Part shown: positions 17,288-25,888 of the stretch, one piece after another
How positions within the stretch are numbered: position 1 is the first letter of the stretch
How the letters are laid out: each line of letters begins with the position of its first letter
DNA from: an uncultured Eggerthella sp.
GTDB lineage: Bacteria; Actinomycetota; Coriobacteriia; Coriobacteriales; Eggerthellaceae
Assembly (NCBI GenBank): GCA_900542265.1
Contig: UQML01000009.1
Location: 3,111-67,110, forward strand
Length of the DNA stretch: 64,000 nucleotides
Reading direction: 5' to 3'
Notes under the pieces: model-generated
Told to the model about the DNA's origin: nothing
Seen by the model: the letters and a program-made list of their open reading frames with translations, nothing else
The model's database searches: none
Translations under genes and position numbers: made by a program

Positions 17288-17700
17288 TAGTTAAACCTCA
17301 CCCGCATTGTGACATCTCCTACCGTGACGCGATCTCCATCATGAAGTGCGGCCGGCTCTTGAATAGGGTGGCCGTTTACATAAGTACCGTTGAGTGAATG
17401 GTTGTCTTCCACGAATAAGTTTTGCCCCATAAGTACAAAGCGAGCATGAAGCGATGAGACGTACTCGGCCGCGATAGTGATATCGGCGCTAGGAGAGCGA
17501 CCAATAGTGACAGGGCCATGCACGGCAATTTGAACTCCACGCAATTCTTTGGGGCCTTTTTCAACGGCCACCGTCCAGGCTTTGTCTTTTTTGCGCTGGC
17601 CTTTCACGAGGCCAATTCCTGTCTTCATGATGGCAAACAAAAACAGATAGAGCAGTGCTACAAAGAGCAATCGCCCAATCAGTAAAATAATATCTATCAC
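17287..17700 (-). CDS. fhaB: FHA-domain protein FhaB (FipA-type)
   Basis: The 137-residue protein has an N-terminal membrane helix (IILLIGRLLFVALLYLFLFA) and a C-terminal forkhead-associated domain that reads phosphothreonine: VTIGRSPSADITI, YVSSLHARF and NGTYVNG. In actinobacteria this protein recruits division and cell-wall partners phosphorylated by PknB. The start codon is GTG with AGAAGG upstream. It lies between fhaA (81 bp upstream) and pstP (one-base overlap). Confidence 0.92.
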   Translation of the reverse strand: MIDIILLIGRLLFVALLYLFLFAIMKTGIGLVKGQRKKDKAWTVAVEKGPKELRGVQIAVHGPVTIGRSPSADITIAAEYVSSLHARFVLMGQNLFVEDNHSLNGTYVNGHPIQEPAALHDGDRVTVGDVTMRVRFN

Positions 17701-17781
17701 AAAGACCTTCTCTCAGTATGGTTCGCGGGTGCTGTGACTTGCAAGGCGATTTGTATAGCGGCTTGCAATGGGGAGCACGTA

Positions 17782-18876
17782 TTAGTTGTACGTAAAGAGG
17801 AATGTGGTCGCGCCAATACTGATGCGATCACCTTTACTCACGATAAACTCAGCAATATGCTTGCCATTTACGAGTGTTCCATTGAGGGATCCCAGATCCG
17901 ATATCTGCCAGGTGGCAGGAGCAATTTCTTGCATTTGAGCATGCGTGCGGCTGGCATTTAAATCATCAAGCACAATGTCGCACGACAAGCCACGGCCTAA
18001 GACAATCGATGGCTTGGCAAGCACAAAGGAGCGTCCGGTAACAAGGTTTACGAGATGCGGAGCGGGTCCTGCGTTTGTGGCCGGTGCAACATGGGGTGCT
18101 CCAGGAACTTCTTCGGGGAAGAGTTGTGTATTGGGAATAGCACCTTGACCTTGTTCAGGAGCGAACTCATCGACAACTACCTCTTCTGCCATAACATCAA
18201 TGCCAGAGAGAGGGTCAATGTTTTGAACATCTTGGGCGCCGCCATCACGCGTTGCGCGCATATTGGAAACAACGTGTTCTGCGCCGCGAGAGCGATTAGT
18301 TCCTGCCATTGCAGAACTTCCTGTGCCTGCTGCACCACCCATTGTGCTCGCACCAACGCCCCCAGCAGGTGCGCCACCGATAACGGAGACGCCGCCTTGT
18401 GGAGTGCCTGGCGCATAGAGGTTAGCACCACGAGCGCCATAGGCAGGAGCTTGCGGAGCAAGACCATAGCGCGCCATCTCCTCAGCGCGAAGTTGGGCAA
18501 TAATAGGAGCAGAGACCATTTCAGCAATAATATCGAAGCGACCCGATTTCAACTCATCGTCAACAATAAAACGAACGAGCGGCTCACCATCCATAACAAG
18601 ACCCTCTTCAGAGGCCTTAGCTTTAAGATAGGTTTCAGTTTCGCCGGCAAGGGTAGGATAATACCCAAAGAGCCTATCGTCATCGTCAGGATTTACTAAC
18701 ACCGTGTAAAGGGTAGGGGCAAATTCCTTGCCAGCACCTACCATCTTTTCGCGACGCATTTGCTTTTCGGCCTTTTTGGCAATTTGAACAGGGGAAATTG
18801 GTGAGTCAAACAACTTGTCGTTAATATTGTCAAACCCGTCTTCTACGCGACGTTCAAATCGAGAGAAAAATCCCAT
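17782..18876 (-). CDS. fhaA: FhaA-type protein (DUF3662 plus FHA domain)
   Basis: The 364-residue cytoplasmic protein starts with MGFFSRFERRVEDG and the DUF3662 domain (residues 1-125, including NPDDDDRLFGY and LAGETETYLKAKA). A Gly/Ala-rich linker of about 130 residues follows, and a C-terminal FHA domain (VLGRGLSCDIVLDD, SRTHAQM, SLNGTLVNG). FhaA proteins bind phosphorylated partners such as the MviN pseudokinase in mycobacteria and dampen peptidoglycan synthesis. AAAAGGAGCACCTG precedes the ATG. It is the first gene of the minus-strand morphogenesis operon, and 18877-19119 upstream carries its promoter region. Confidence 0.93.
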   Translation of the reverse strand: MGFFSRFERRVEDGFDNINDKLFDSPISPVQIAKKAEKQMRREKMVGAGKEFAPTLYTVLVNPDDDDRLFGYYPTLAGETETYLKAKASEEGLVMDGEPLVRFIVDDELKSGRFDIIAEMVSAPIIAQLRAEEMARYGLAPQAPAYGARGANLYAPGTPQGGVSVIGGAPAGGVGASTMGGAAGTGSSAMAGTNRSRGAEHVVSNMRATRDGGAQDVQNIDPLSGIDVMAEEVVVDEFAPEQGQGAIPNTQLFPEEVPGAPHVAPATNAGPAPHLVNLVTGRSFVLAKPSIVLGRGLSCDIVLDDLNASRTHAQMQEIAPATWQISDLGSLNGTLVNGKHIAEFIVSKGDRISIGATTFLFTYN

Positions 18877-19119
18877 CAGGTGCTCCTTTTTCTGACTTAG
18901 CGAGGCAAGTCAGCATATGGCTTCCAAGTCTAGGTATTGTAATCTACTATCATGCCATATTTATGATGATTTGGCAGGCATTTACCGTTTAGGAACACGA
19001 ATGTAAGGATATTTTTAGCTTGATTTTAACCCTGAGTGGTTACTACCGCCTAATCCCTTCTTGCATTTTCCTAGTAAGTTGGGGTAAGGTAGTCATCGCT
19101 TTCATTCGAGAGTATACAC

Positions 19120-19206
19120 GCGGGCGTGGCGGAATTGGCAGACGCGCTAGCTTCAGGTGCTAGTGGGCTTCGGCTCGTGAAGGTTCAAGTCCTTTCGCCC
19201 GCACCA
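19120..19206 (+). tRNA. tRNA-Leu (anticodon CAG)
   Basis: The acceptor GCGGGCG pairs with CGCCCGC, the D-arm contains TGGCGGAATTGGCAGACG, the anticodon stem CTAGC/GCTAG holds loop TTCAGGT with CAG at 19154-19156, there is a long class II variable arm, and the T-arm has GGTTCAAGTCC. CCA is encoded. It decodes CUG. Confidence 0.97.
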
Positions 19207-19220
19207 TAGAATTCTTTATA

Positions 19221-19259
19221 AACCAGTTGTGCTTTTGTCGCGCAGCTGGTTTTGTTTTT
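19221..19259 (+). terminator. Intrinsic terminator of tRNA-Leu
   Basis: AACCAGTTG (19221-19229) and CAGCTGGTT (19243-19251) form a stem with one G.U pair and possible inner extension, followed by TTTGTTTTTG. The position 14 nt after the tRNA CCA fits. Confidence 0.85.
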
Positions 19260-19307
19260 GTTCTCAGCTGCTGTTATCACCTGTTTTTCGATTTTTAATG
19301 CGTTTTG

Positions 19308-19490
19308 TGACGAGATTCGCCTTTGTGCGAGAGTGGATTTGCGGATCTGGATCAGATTGCGGGAATACTATCTGTCTCAGTGACAGAACCGGGGTGGTTT
19401 GCGAGGTTTTTGACTCCTATTTATGAAGTATGGGAATTATCTGTGGGTCAATGAAAATTTGAAGGCTCGCAGAAAGTACTTGTTTGTCAA
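19308..19490 (+). repeat. Composite intergenic element, copy B (183 bp)
   Basis: Motif copies lie at 19308-19331 (plus), 19381-19405 (plus) and 19467-19490 (minus). The first two starts are 73 bp apart, exactly as in copy A, and the outer motifs are inverted. The interior is less similar to copies A and C than those are to each other. It fills most of the gap between tRNA-Leu and the ATPase gene, where no ORF is convincing. Confidence 0.7.
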
Positions 19491-19553
19491 AAAGCTTTTA
19501 AAAACTTCTTGTTGTTAAAAAGCATAAAGGGGAAATTAATAACTGATCAGGTG

Positions 19554-19607
19554 GTTCAAAGAGTTCAAGGAGGTTCAAAGAAATCAAGGAGATTCAAAGA
19601 GTTCAAG
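19554..19607. repeat. Tandem array, 19-bp unit x3, over the ATPase promoter
   Basis: Three copies of RTTCAAAGARWTCAAGGAG follow each other directly (19554, 19573, 19592). The last runs into a perfect -10 hexamer TATAAT (19609-19614) that lacks a good -35. Direct repeats in the -35 region could be binding sites for an activator or repressor of the downstream gene. Confidence 0.8.
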
Positions 19608-19648
19608 ATATAATGCTTGTATCAGGATGAATAAGGAGGGAGATATCG

Positions 19649-20764
19649 ATGCCAGATAGAGCCAATATCCTTCATCAATCACAAGCAAATCCCTTTACCG
19701 CAAAATTTGGAAAAGTTCCCGTCTATTTTGCAGGTCGAGAAGATGTTATTAGTGAAATAACGCTTATGTTTGAGGAGGATGAAGAAGCAGCATGCTGTCT
19801 CTTGGTGGGCGCAAGAGGCACTGGTAAAACGGCATTACTGACGTATTTCTCGTGTGTTGCAGAACGCTTTGGTTGGGTATCAGCAAATGTATCTGCTATA
19901 CCAGGAATGCTACAAGATATTCTCCTACAAGCACAAGCTTCCGTTAGTCATTTAATTGAACCAACTAGTAAACATACTTTAAGAAGTATTGGTGTTACGG
20001 GTGTGGGGACGGTTGAATGGGATACTACCCCGAAACAAATTACTAACTGGCGTAGTGAAATGGCTTCGCTGCTTGATGATATTAATGAACGAGGAACTGG
20101 ACTTCTTATTACTGTTGATGAAGTCAATGTTGCTCTCGATGAAATGATTGAGCTTGTTACGGTATTTCAGCACTTCGTTCGGGAAGACAGAAAAGTAGCT
20201 TTGTTGATGGCGGGATTGCCTTACAACGTAGAGGCGCTAATAAAGGGTAAAAGCACTTCATTTTTGCGTCGTGCAGACAGGTTTGATTTAAGTACTCTAG
20301 CAGACTATGAAGTCGAAGAAGCTTTTAAATTGACGGTTGAAGAAGGCGGAAAAGTTATTGATAATCATGCTCTTGCTAAAGCCGTTCAAGAAATTGGCGG
20401 ATTTCCTTTTATGTTTCAGTTAATGGGACATCGTGCTTGGAGGATATCTGGCGACAAGGGAGTCATTACCGAACAAGATATCGTTGAAGGTGCAAAGTTG
20501 GCTTCCGAGCAGATGGAAAAACGGGTATTTGATGCTACTTATGCGGAACTCTCAAAGGCTGATCGAGCATTTTTAATTGCCATGCTTGATGACGAACAAG
20601 AATCCACCCGATCTGCTCTTATGCAAAGACTTAACAAACCGTCGAGCCATATATCTACGTATAAAGGAAGACTTATTCAGGCGGGTTTGATCGACGAGAG
20701 CACAGAAGGGGCATTTCGTTATGCTTTGCCAGGTTTGAGGGAATATCTTCATAAGCGTGTCTAG
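19649..20764 (+). CDS. AAA/STAND-like ATPase with C-terminal winged helix
   Basis: The 371-residue protein has Walker A GARGTGKT (residues 54-61), Walker B LLITVDEV (near 155), a sensor region LLMAGLPYNV, an arginine-containing lid (FLRRADRF) and, after residue 300, a winged-helix-like segment (LSKADRAFLIAML...HISTYKGRLIQAGLI). This layout resembles the Orc1/Cdc6-like and STAND ATPases often annotated only as ATP-binding protein. Its function is unknown; DNA-linked switching or a defence/signalling role are both possible. The AAGGAGGGAG ribosome site is strong. The gene stands alone between a repeat element and a membrane-protein gene, and three 19-bp repeats cover its promoter. Confidence 0.75.
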   Translation: MPDRANILHQSQANPFTAKFGKVPVYFAGREDVISEITLMFEEDEEAACCLLVGARGTGKTALLTYFSCVAERFGWVSANVSAIPGMLQDILLQAQASVSHLIEPTSKHTLRSIGVTGVGTVEWDTTPKQITNWRSEMASLLDDINERGTGLLITVDEVNVALDEMIELVTVFQHFVREDRKVALLMAGLPYNVEALIKGKSTSFLRRADRFDLSTLADYEVEEAFKLTVEEGGKVIDNHALAKAVQEIGGFPFMFQLMGHRAWRISGDKGVITEQDIVEGAKLASEQMEKRVFDATYAELSKADRAFLIAMLDDEQESTRSALMQRLNKPSSHISTYKGRLIQAGLIDESTEGAFRYALPGLREYLHKRV

Positions 20765-20909
20765 CCTACTCTATCAACCAAAACCTGACGCTATTCTTAC
20801 AAAGCTTTATCGTTGCTGTGGCATAAGCAAATTTGACGCATTTATCCTATATAACGTAAGAGAAAGAATAGTAAGAGAAAGTGTTCCTTTATTTTGGAGG
20901 GGATGAATA

Positions 20910-22040
20910 ATGGATAAGGATGCAAAAGTCATCAAGGGCTTAAGCATCGCTACCATTGTGTTGTCGGCTTTAAGTATTATTGGCCTACTCATTGTAGTGG
21001 GTCTCATTAGCTGGGCAGGGTCTATGATGAATGATCCCAATGTAGCACGATATCTTCTTGATGATTACACCTATGGTTATGGACATTCTTACGATAGCTA
21101 CCTCGAAGGTGTCGTCTTTGTGACGGGGGGATTGTCAATTGCGGTTGCTTTAGTTTTTATTGATGTGATTTTCCATGCGTTCGTTTTAGTAACTGGCATT
21201 ATGGGATTGCGTCATTGCAATGAGCCAGAAAAATTGAACGTAACCTTTATTTGTGCGATTATCTCCGCTTGCTTGTGTTTGATAGGTGGCGGTTGGATCA
21301 CCATGGCCGTCTTGATTATCTTGGCTGTCTACATCTATAAGTTCCGTAAAGGTCCTCAAATGCCACCGGTATATGGTTATGCTCCTGGTTATGGTCAGCC
21401 TTATTATGCACAGCCTCAAGGTCAGCCACAGCAACCTTACTATAATCAAGCTGGTCAACCACAAGGATATGCACAACCTGGATCTGCACCTATTCCCCCT
21501 GTAGCTGCAGCTGGGTATGCTCAGCCAGTAGAATATACTCAACCCAGCGTTCAGCCTGGTGTTCAGCCTAGTGTGCCAGTAGCTCCCGTTCCTCCCGCGA
21601 GCCAGCCTTACCAGCCTGCTGAGTTTGGTCAGCCTCAGGCTCCCTTTGACGCTGGCTATCATGAGGAGGGAACCTACCAATACTATGAGCAAGTTGAACC
21701 CAAGACGGTAAGTGTTGAAACCGAGACGGTAGTTGAATCGCCTGACCTTCCTGATCTTGAAGCTCAAGCACTCACGCTCGAAGAAGATAGTGACACTTCT
21801 CGCGAGCCAAACGCTTTAGCCACTGAGCCTATCGCTTCAATGACAGGTTCTGACGTTGAATTCGCGGGTGATCTGCAAGAAGCGTCTATCACAGGAAAGC
21901 CTCAAGAAACTTCAGTTGAAGAGGAGCCGTCTGTAGTCACTGCAGGAATTGATGAAGTAGATGGCGATATGGCTGCTGGAGTCCAAACAGAGACAGAAGT
22001 TGAAGAAAGCAATAGTGCTGAAGAACCTGATACTAAGTAG
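20910..22040 (+). CDS. Four-helix membrane protein with Pro/Gln/Tyr-rich and acidic tail
   Basis: The 376-residue product has about four transmembrane helices in residues 8-145 (IATIVLSALSIIGLLIVVGL; GGLSIAVALVFIDVIF; CAIISACLCLIGG; MAVLIILAVYIYKF). A Tyr/Pro/Gln/Gly-rich region of about 90 residues follows (repeats such as YAQP, QPYY and AQPG), then a Glu/Thr/Ser-rich acidic tail. The tail is probably cytoplasmic and disordered. I do not recognise a function. The membrane part looks distantly like the small protein at 53067-53618, which shares a GGLSI motif and similar helix spacing. GGAGGGGATGAATA precedes the start. Confidence 0.7.
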   Translation: MDKDAKVIKGLSIATIVLSALSIIGLLIVVGLISWAGSMMNDPNVARYLLDDYTYGYGHSYDSYLEGVVFVTGGLSIAVALVFIDVIFHAFVLVTGIMGLRHCNEPEKLNVTFICAIISACLCLIGGGWITMAVLIILAVYIYKFRKGPQMPPVYGYAPGYGQPYYAQPQGQPQQPYYNQAGQPQGYAQPGSAPIPPVAAAGYAQPVEYTQPSVQPGVQPSVPVAPVPPASQPYQPAEFGQPQAPFDAGYHEEGTYQYYEQVEPKTVSVETETVVESPDLPDLEAQALTLEEDSDTSREPNALATEPIASMTGSDVEFAGDLQEASITGKPQETSVEEEPSVVTAGIDEVDGDMAAGVQTETEVEESNSAEEPDTK

Positions 22041-22074
22041 TGCTCTGAACATACCAATTTGTTATTGCTGCATC

Positions 22075-22131
22075 ATTACTATAAGAGTCATTGCTATAAA
22101 AGCTATTACTTCTAAAAGTTATTACTACAAA
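22075..22131. repeat. Tandem array, 15-16-bp unit x4
   Basis: Four degenerate copies of ATTACTATAAAAGCT-like sequence follow the membrane-protein gene and end at the terminator. Each copy differs at two to five positions. Confidence 0.65.
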
Positions 22132-22160
22132 AGGCGTTTCCAAAACGGGAGCGCCTTTTG
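22129..22160 (+). terminator. Intrinsic terminator after the Pro/Gln-rich membrane protein gene
   Basis: AAAAGGCG (22129-22136) and CGCCTTTT (22152-22159) form a stem with A-rich and T-rich flanks, so it can work in both directions. Between here and 22318 no further gene is seen. Confidence 0.8.
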
Positions 22161-22318
22161 TGATGGAAGGAAGAGACACTTCTCAAAGCGGAAATGCCTC
22201 TTGTGGCTTTTTGTCTCTAAAGAGAGTCCTCTTAAATTAGTGTCAGTCTCTGCTGCTGCTCCGCTTCATTCTTGAACCTCTCAAAGGGATTGGCCTCCCT
22301 GACGAGTAAGAGGACTGC

Positions 22319-22374
22319 TATAGTTTGGTGAAGTACTAGTGGCGAACCTCACCTGTTAGGTTCGTTTCGTTTTT
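22319..22374 (+). promoter_or_regulatory. Promoter and terminator-like hairpin in the serA leader
   Basis: An extended -10 (TGC TATAGT, 22319-22324) is followed by a hairpin CGAACCT/AGGTTCG (22343-22349 and 22358-22364) and TTTCGTTTTT, which ends only about 20 nt before the serA start codon. A terminator between promoter and gene suggests transcription attenuation. The leader is too short for a known riboswitch, so the anti-terminating signal is not evident. Alternatively it ends read-through from upstream and the promoter lies elsewhere. Confidence 0.5.
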
Positions 22375-22393
22375 CATGAAGGGAATTAAGGCC

Positions 22394-23557
22394 ATGCAGG
22401 TTATCCATTGTTTGAACAATATTTCTGAAAAAGGAACCAGTCTTTTTACTGACGAGTACACGCTTTCAGATGATCTTTCTCAAGCTACCGGAATCCTTGT
22501 ACGATCAGCCGCTTTGCATGACACTGAATTTCCTGAGCAGTTGCTTTCTATCGCACGTGCAGGTGCGGGCGTAAATAATATTCCTTTGGATCGTTGCGCT
22601 GAAGAGGGTATTGTTGTTTTTAATACACCAGGCGCAAATGCAAATGCGGTAAAAGAACTCGTCTTATGCGGTTTGCTCCTTGGATCCCGTGGCATCATTG
22701 GTGGTGCTGAGTGGTGCCGTGAAAATGCTGACAATGACAACATTACCAAGGACGCAGAAAAAGCCAAAAAGCAGTTTGGTGGTCATGAAATCTTAGGCAA
22801 AAAGCTTGGCGTTATTGGTCTGGGTGCTATTGGCGCAATGGTCGCAAATGCAGCTGTTGATTTGGGCATGGATGTGTATGGCTATGATCCTTATGTTTCA
22901 GTAGGTGCCGCATGGCGTATTGATTCAGCAGTCCATCACGTGACCGAGCTCAATGATCTTCTCAAAGAATGTGATTACATCACTATTCATGTTCCTGCTG
23001 TTGAGGGAACCATCGGCATGATTAACAAAGAGGCTTGTGACATCATGAAAAATGGTGTGGTCTTTTTGAACTTCTCTCGTGAGACTCTCGTTGATGAAGC
23101 TGCAATGGCAGAAGCACTTGAGTCTGGTAAGGTGGCAACATATATCACTGACTTTGCAACGCCTGCTGTCATGAAGATGCCTAACACGATTGCTCTTCCT
23201 CACCTTGGCGCTTCAACTGAAGAAGCGGAAGAGAATTGCGCTATCATGGCTGTCAATCAGACCATGGACTACCTTGAGAATGGTTCAATCGTTAATTCTG
23301 TGAATTATCCCAACACCCCTTTGAACCCTTGTGTAGGCAATGGTACACGCGTCACTATTTTGCACGAGAATATCCCTAACACTATTTCTAAATTTGCTGG
23401 CTTCTTTGGCGATGTTGATATCAATATCGATAATCTTATTAATGGTGCGCGTGGTAATAATGCTTACACGGTTATTGATTTGGCGGTTCCTGCTCCTGAA
23501 AACACCGTTGAGGCGCTTTCAGCTGTTTCCGGCGTTCGCCTGGTTCGTATTCTCTAA
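22394..23557 (+). CDS. serA: D-3-phosphoglycerate dehydrogenase family protein
   Basis: This is a D-2-hydroxyacid dehydrogenase, most likely oxidising 3-phosphoglycerate in the first step of serine synthesis. The 387-residue product has the N-terminal substrate part ending ARAGAGVNNIPLDRC, the NAD-binding GLGAIGAMVA (near residue 143), the catalytic Arg in NFSRETLVDE, the Glu region and the His in LPHLGASTEEAEENCA. The last 75 residues form a short ACT-like regulatory domain (NTISKFAGFFGDVDINIDNL). I chose the ATG at 22394 because AAGGGA lies 9 nt upstream, whereas the ATG at 22376 has none. No serC neighbour is visible. A terminator-like hairpin lies in its leader. Confidence 0.88.
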   Translation: MQVIHCLNNISEKGTSLFTDEYTLSDDLSQATGILVRSAALHDTEFPEQLLSIARAGAGVNNIPLDRCAEEGIVVFNTPGANANAVKELVLCGLLLGSRGIIGGAEWCRENADNDNITKDAEKAKKQFGGHEILGKKLGVIGLGAIGAMVANAAVDLGMDVYGYDPYVSVGAAWRIDSAVHHVTELNDLLKECDYITIHVPAVEGTIGMINKEACDIMKNGVVFLNFSRETLVDEAAMAEALESGKVATYITDFATPAVMKMPNTIALPHLGASTEEAEENCAIMAVNQTMDYLENGSIVNSVNYPNTPLNPCVGNGTRVTILHENIPNTISKFAGFFGDVDINIDNLINGARGNNAYTVIDLAVPAPENTVEALSAVSGVRLVRIL

Positions 23558-23654
23558 AAGCTGGCAAAGGAACACGTTAAAATTTCTGAAGCTGAACATA
23601 AAATTGAATGTAAAGCAGAGTGTAAGGGGCGTCATTCTCGAAAGAGATGGCGCC

Positions 23655-24236
23655 CTATTGACAGGCTTTCTCAATGGCTGAGCGAATCTTGTCCATGCCA
23701 GTTCCTTTTTCAGCTGAGCAGGGAATGATTTCTATATCGGTTGGCAAGTTGAGTTGTTTGCGCAGAGCAGCTACTGATTTAGTAATCTGATTATTAGAGA
23801 GTTTGTCTGCTTTGGTGAGCGCAATAATGAAGGGCATATTGCAGGCGCGCAAAAACTCAACCATTTGCACATCGAGGTCAGTTGCAGGATGACGAATGTC
23901 AATCAGCGAGATGACCAAGGCATAGAAGCGATACTGGTCAAAGTAACCATTAATCATTTCTGACCAGCGCCCTTTTTCAGATTTAGCTACTTTTGCATAG
24001 CCATACCCGGGCAGATCAACAAAATCAATCTCGTCATTGCCAAAAAAATTAACGGTAGAGGTTTTGCCAGGTTTAGAAGAGACATAAGCAAGCGCTTTGC
24101 GATTAAAGAGCTTATTAATAAGAGATGATTTTCCTACGTTTGAACGACCAACAAAGGAAACCTCAGGCAGGGTAGAAGCGGGAATTTGACTTGAAGTACC
24201 ATAGGCTCCTTTAAAGGAGACATTATTAGAGTTCAT
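23655..24236 (-). CDS. engB: Ribosome-biogenesis GTPase EngB (YsxC/YihA)
   Basis: This small GTPase is needed for 50S ribosomal subunit assembly. The 193-residue product has the full set of G motifs: GRSNVGKSS (G1), the switch region with GKTSTVNFF, DLPGYGYA (G3), TKAD (G4) and SAEKG (G5). The ATG at 24236 has AGAGG 5 nt upstream. A GTG two codons earlier (24242), with AAGGA, is an equally close alternative. It is convergent with serA and stands alone. Confidence 0.95.
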   Translation of the reverse strand: MNSNNVSFKGAYGTSSQIPASTLPEVSFVGRSNVGKSSLINKLFNRKALAYVSSKPGKTSTVNFFGNDEIDFVDLPGYGYAKVAKSEKGRWSEMINGYFDQYRFYALVISLIDIRHPATDLDVQMVEFLRACNMPFIIALTKADKLSNNQITKSVAALRKQLNLPTDIEIIPCSAEKGTGMDKIRSAIEKACQ

Positions 24237-24273
24237 AGACACCTCTATCCTTCTTATTGGATTTACGAGTACT

Positions 24274-24309
24274 GTTAAAACCCGGAAACAAGTTAAAAAC
24301 CGGAAACAA
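24274..24309. repeat. 18-bp direct repeat x2 upstream of engB
   Basis: GTTAAAAMCCGGAAACAA occurs twice head to tail, differing at one base. A second direct repeat (AAACAATAC) lies further on, near 24408 and 24433. The 24237-24484 gap between engB and the mscS-type gene holds no ORF. Confidence 0.7.
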
Positions 24310-24484
24310 CATAATGGCAGAATGGAAGACGTACTGCAAAGTAAACGGTAAGAGCATTACCCTATAGCTATGCGTAAATCAAAACAATTGTGCAAATATA
24401 TTCAAAACAATACATGTTGAGAATATTGTAAACAATACGCGTTATATGAGCTATGTAGTCGGGCGGTTAGAGTTAGAGTAACAC

Positions 24485-25660
24485 ATGGATATCACCTGGA
24501 TTCAACAAATACAGGATTACTTTGGTAGAGTCATTGGTAATCCAACTCTTTCGAGTGTCATTATGGCGCTTGTGCTTGCTTGTATCACTATCATCATTGC
24601 GCGTATCTGCGTCAACATGATTCGCAAATATTTAGAGCATCAAGATAGCACGCTTGCAGAGAGTTCTTTTTATGTCACGGTAGTGCGCATCGTGGTGTGG
24701 GGGCTTGGTGCGTGCATTATATTAGACACCTGTTTTCACGTTAATATGTCTGCGATCATTGCTGCTCTTGGTGTTGGCGGCATTGCTATTTCTTTGGGCT
24801 TTCAAGACACCCTATCTAATCTTTTTGGTGGTGCTGCAATCACGCTTACTAAGATGGTTAAACCGGGCGATAACATCCAAGTTAGCGGCTATTCCAATGT
24901 CTATGGTGTTGTGCAAGATATCCAGTGGCGTCAAACCACCATTGTTAACGATGAAAATACCATCGTGGTACCCAATTCCGTTCTTTCTAAAAACCCTGTA
25001 GTTCATCTCATGCCCGAGCAAGAACTTGAAATTCCTATACTTCTTGCTGACGTTGATGATATCGATGGGATAACAAGCGATATGGTGAAAGCTGCTAAGC
25101 AATCGTGTCGCGGTATTGCGAATGTCATTGGTGAACCGCAAGTGCTCTACACCAGTATTGGAGAACATGGCGTTAATGGATCAATTGTTGTCCAAATTGA
25201 TAATCCCAATAAAGAAGATGTTGCAACTGATGCGATCGTGCGCGCTATTGCGCCTTTTGCTAAAAAGGGGATGCAGGCTGAGTCGCTTCCACATTCTCAT
25301 GAACTACTGACGCTTGCTGCTCAAGATCAACATCATGAAGCGTCGGGTATTCTTGCAAAAGTGTCCGCTTCGGTTCCTGATACCATTGCAGGCACTGTCG
25401 TTAATCCAGCGCCGTTGTCTGCTGATCCTGCATCAACTCAAGATTCAACAAACGCAAGCGCGCCAGCTGTGTCTACAAACACAACCGCAGGTACAAGCGC
25501 GCCAGCTGTGTCTACAAACACAAGCGCGCCAGCTGTGTCTACAAACACAACCGCAGGTACAACAGCTACGTTAAATTCTGCTCCTGCTGCGCCTGAAAAT
25601 ACGTCAGACAAACAGACGCCAGCCACCTCATCGCCAAAAGAAAGTTCTAAGAAATCCTAA
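24485..25660 (+). CDS. MscS-family mechanosensitive channel
   Basis: The 391-residue protein opens under membrane tension to release solutes during osmotic downshift. Three membrane helices occupy residues 15-110. The last is the pore helix with the family pattern ALGVGGIAISLGFQDTLSNL, followed by the beta domain (VKPGDNIQVSGYSNVYGVVQ, VVPNSVLSKNPV) and a cytoplasmic vestibule. The C-terminal 110 residues are a disordered Ala/Thr/Ser/Pro tail with repeated APAVSTNT, encoded by near-identical DNA repeats (about 25453-25562). The tail length could therefore vary between strains. No strong Shine-Dalgarno precedes the ATG. Confidence 0.9.
   Translation: MDITWIQQIQDYFGRVIGNPTLSSVIMALVLACITIIIARICVNMIRKYLEHQDSTLAESSFYVTVVRIVVWGLGACIILDTCFHVNMSAIIAALGVGGIAISLGFQDTLSNLFGGAAITLTKMVKPGDNIQVSGYSNVYGVVQDIQWRQTTIVNDENTIVVPNSVLSKNPVVHLMPEQELEIPILLADVDDIDGITSDMVKAAKQSCRGIANVIGEPQVLYTSIGEHGVNGSIVVQIDNPNKEDVATDAIVRAIAPFAKKGMQAESLPHSHELLTLAAQDQHHEASGILAKVSASVPDTIAGTVVNPAPLSADPASTQDSTNASAPAVSTNTTAGTSAPAVSTNTSAPAVSTNTTAGTTATLNSAPAAPENTSDKQTPATSSPKESSKKS
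25453..25562. repeat. Tandem repeats in the 3' end of the mscS-type gene
   Basis: Copies of a unit containing GCGCCAGCTGTGTCTACAAA occur three times, with spacers containing CCGCAGGTACA. They encode the APAVSTNT tail. Unit lengths are multiples of three, so copy-number change keeps the frame. Confidence 0.8.
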
Positions 25661-25744
25661 GCCGCAGTAAAACCACATCGTAAAACCATGTAGTAAAACA
25701 TCAAAACGTAACAATTCCGCTCTATGGTTGTAGGGCAGGTTTGC

Positions 25745-25788
25745 TATGATAGAAAAGCTATTGTCAACCCGTGCGCAACTATGCGCAC
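25745..25788 (+). promoter_or_regulatory. Extended -10 and leader hairpin of gatCAB
   Basis: TGC TATGAT (25745-25750 for the hexamer) is a good extended -10. About 20 nt downstream GTGCGC/GCGCAC (25771-25776 and 25783-25788) forms a small hairpin at the 5' end of the predicted mRNA. The leader to gatC is about 130 nt. Confidence 0.5.
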
Positions 25789-25888
25789 GACGAATAAAGA
25801 CAATCATGCAAAACCAAGAAAATACTGTCTACCCTAAACGCTAAAGGGCTAATCATTAAGGGTCAATTACTAAAGGAGAGTTTTCTCA

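Noticed and set aside
22298..22330. A further copy of the TGAC...GAG motif near CTGACGAGTAAG
   Set aside because: Only the first eight bases fit. The terminal GNGAG block and the facing motif are missing.
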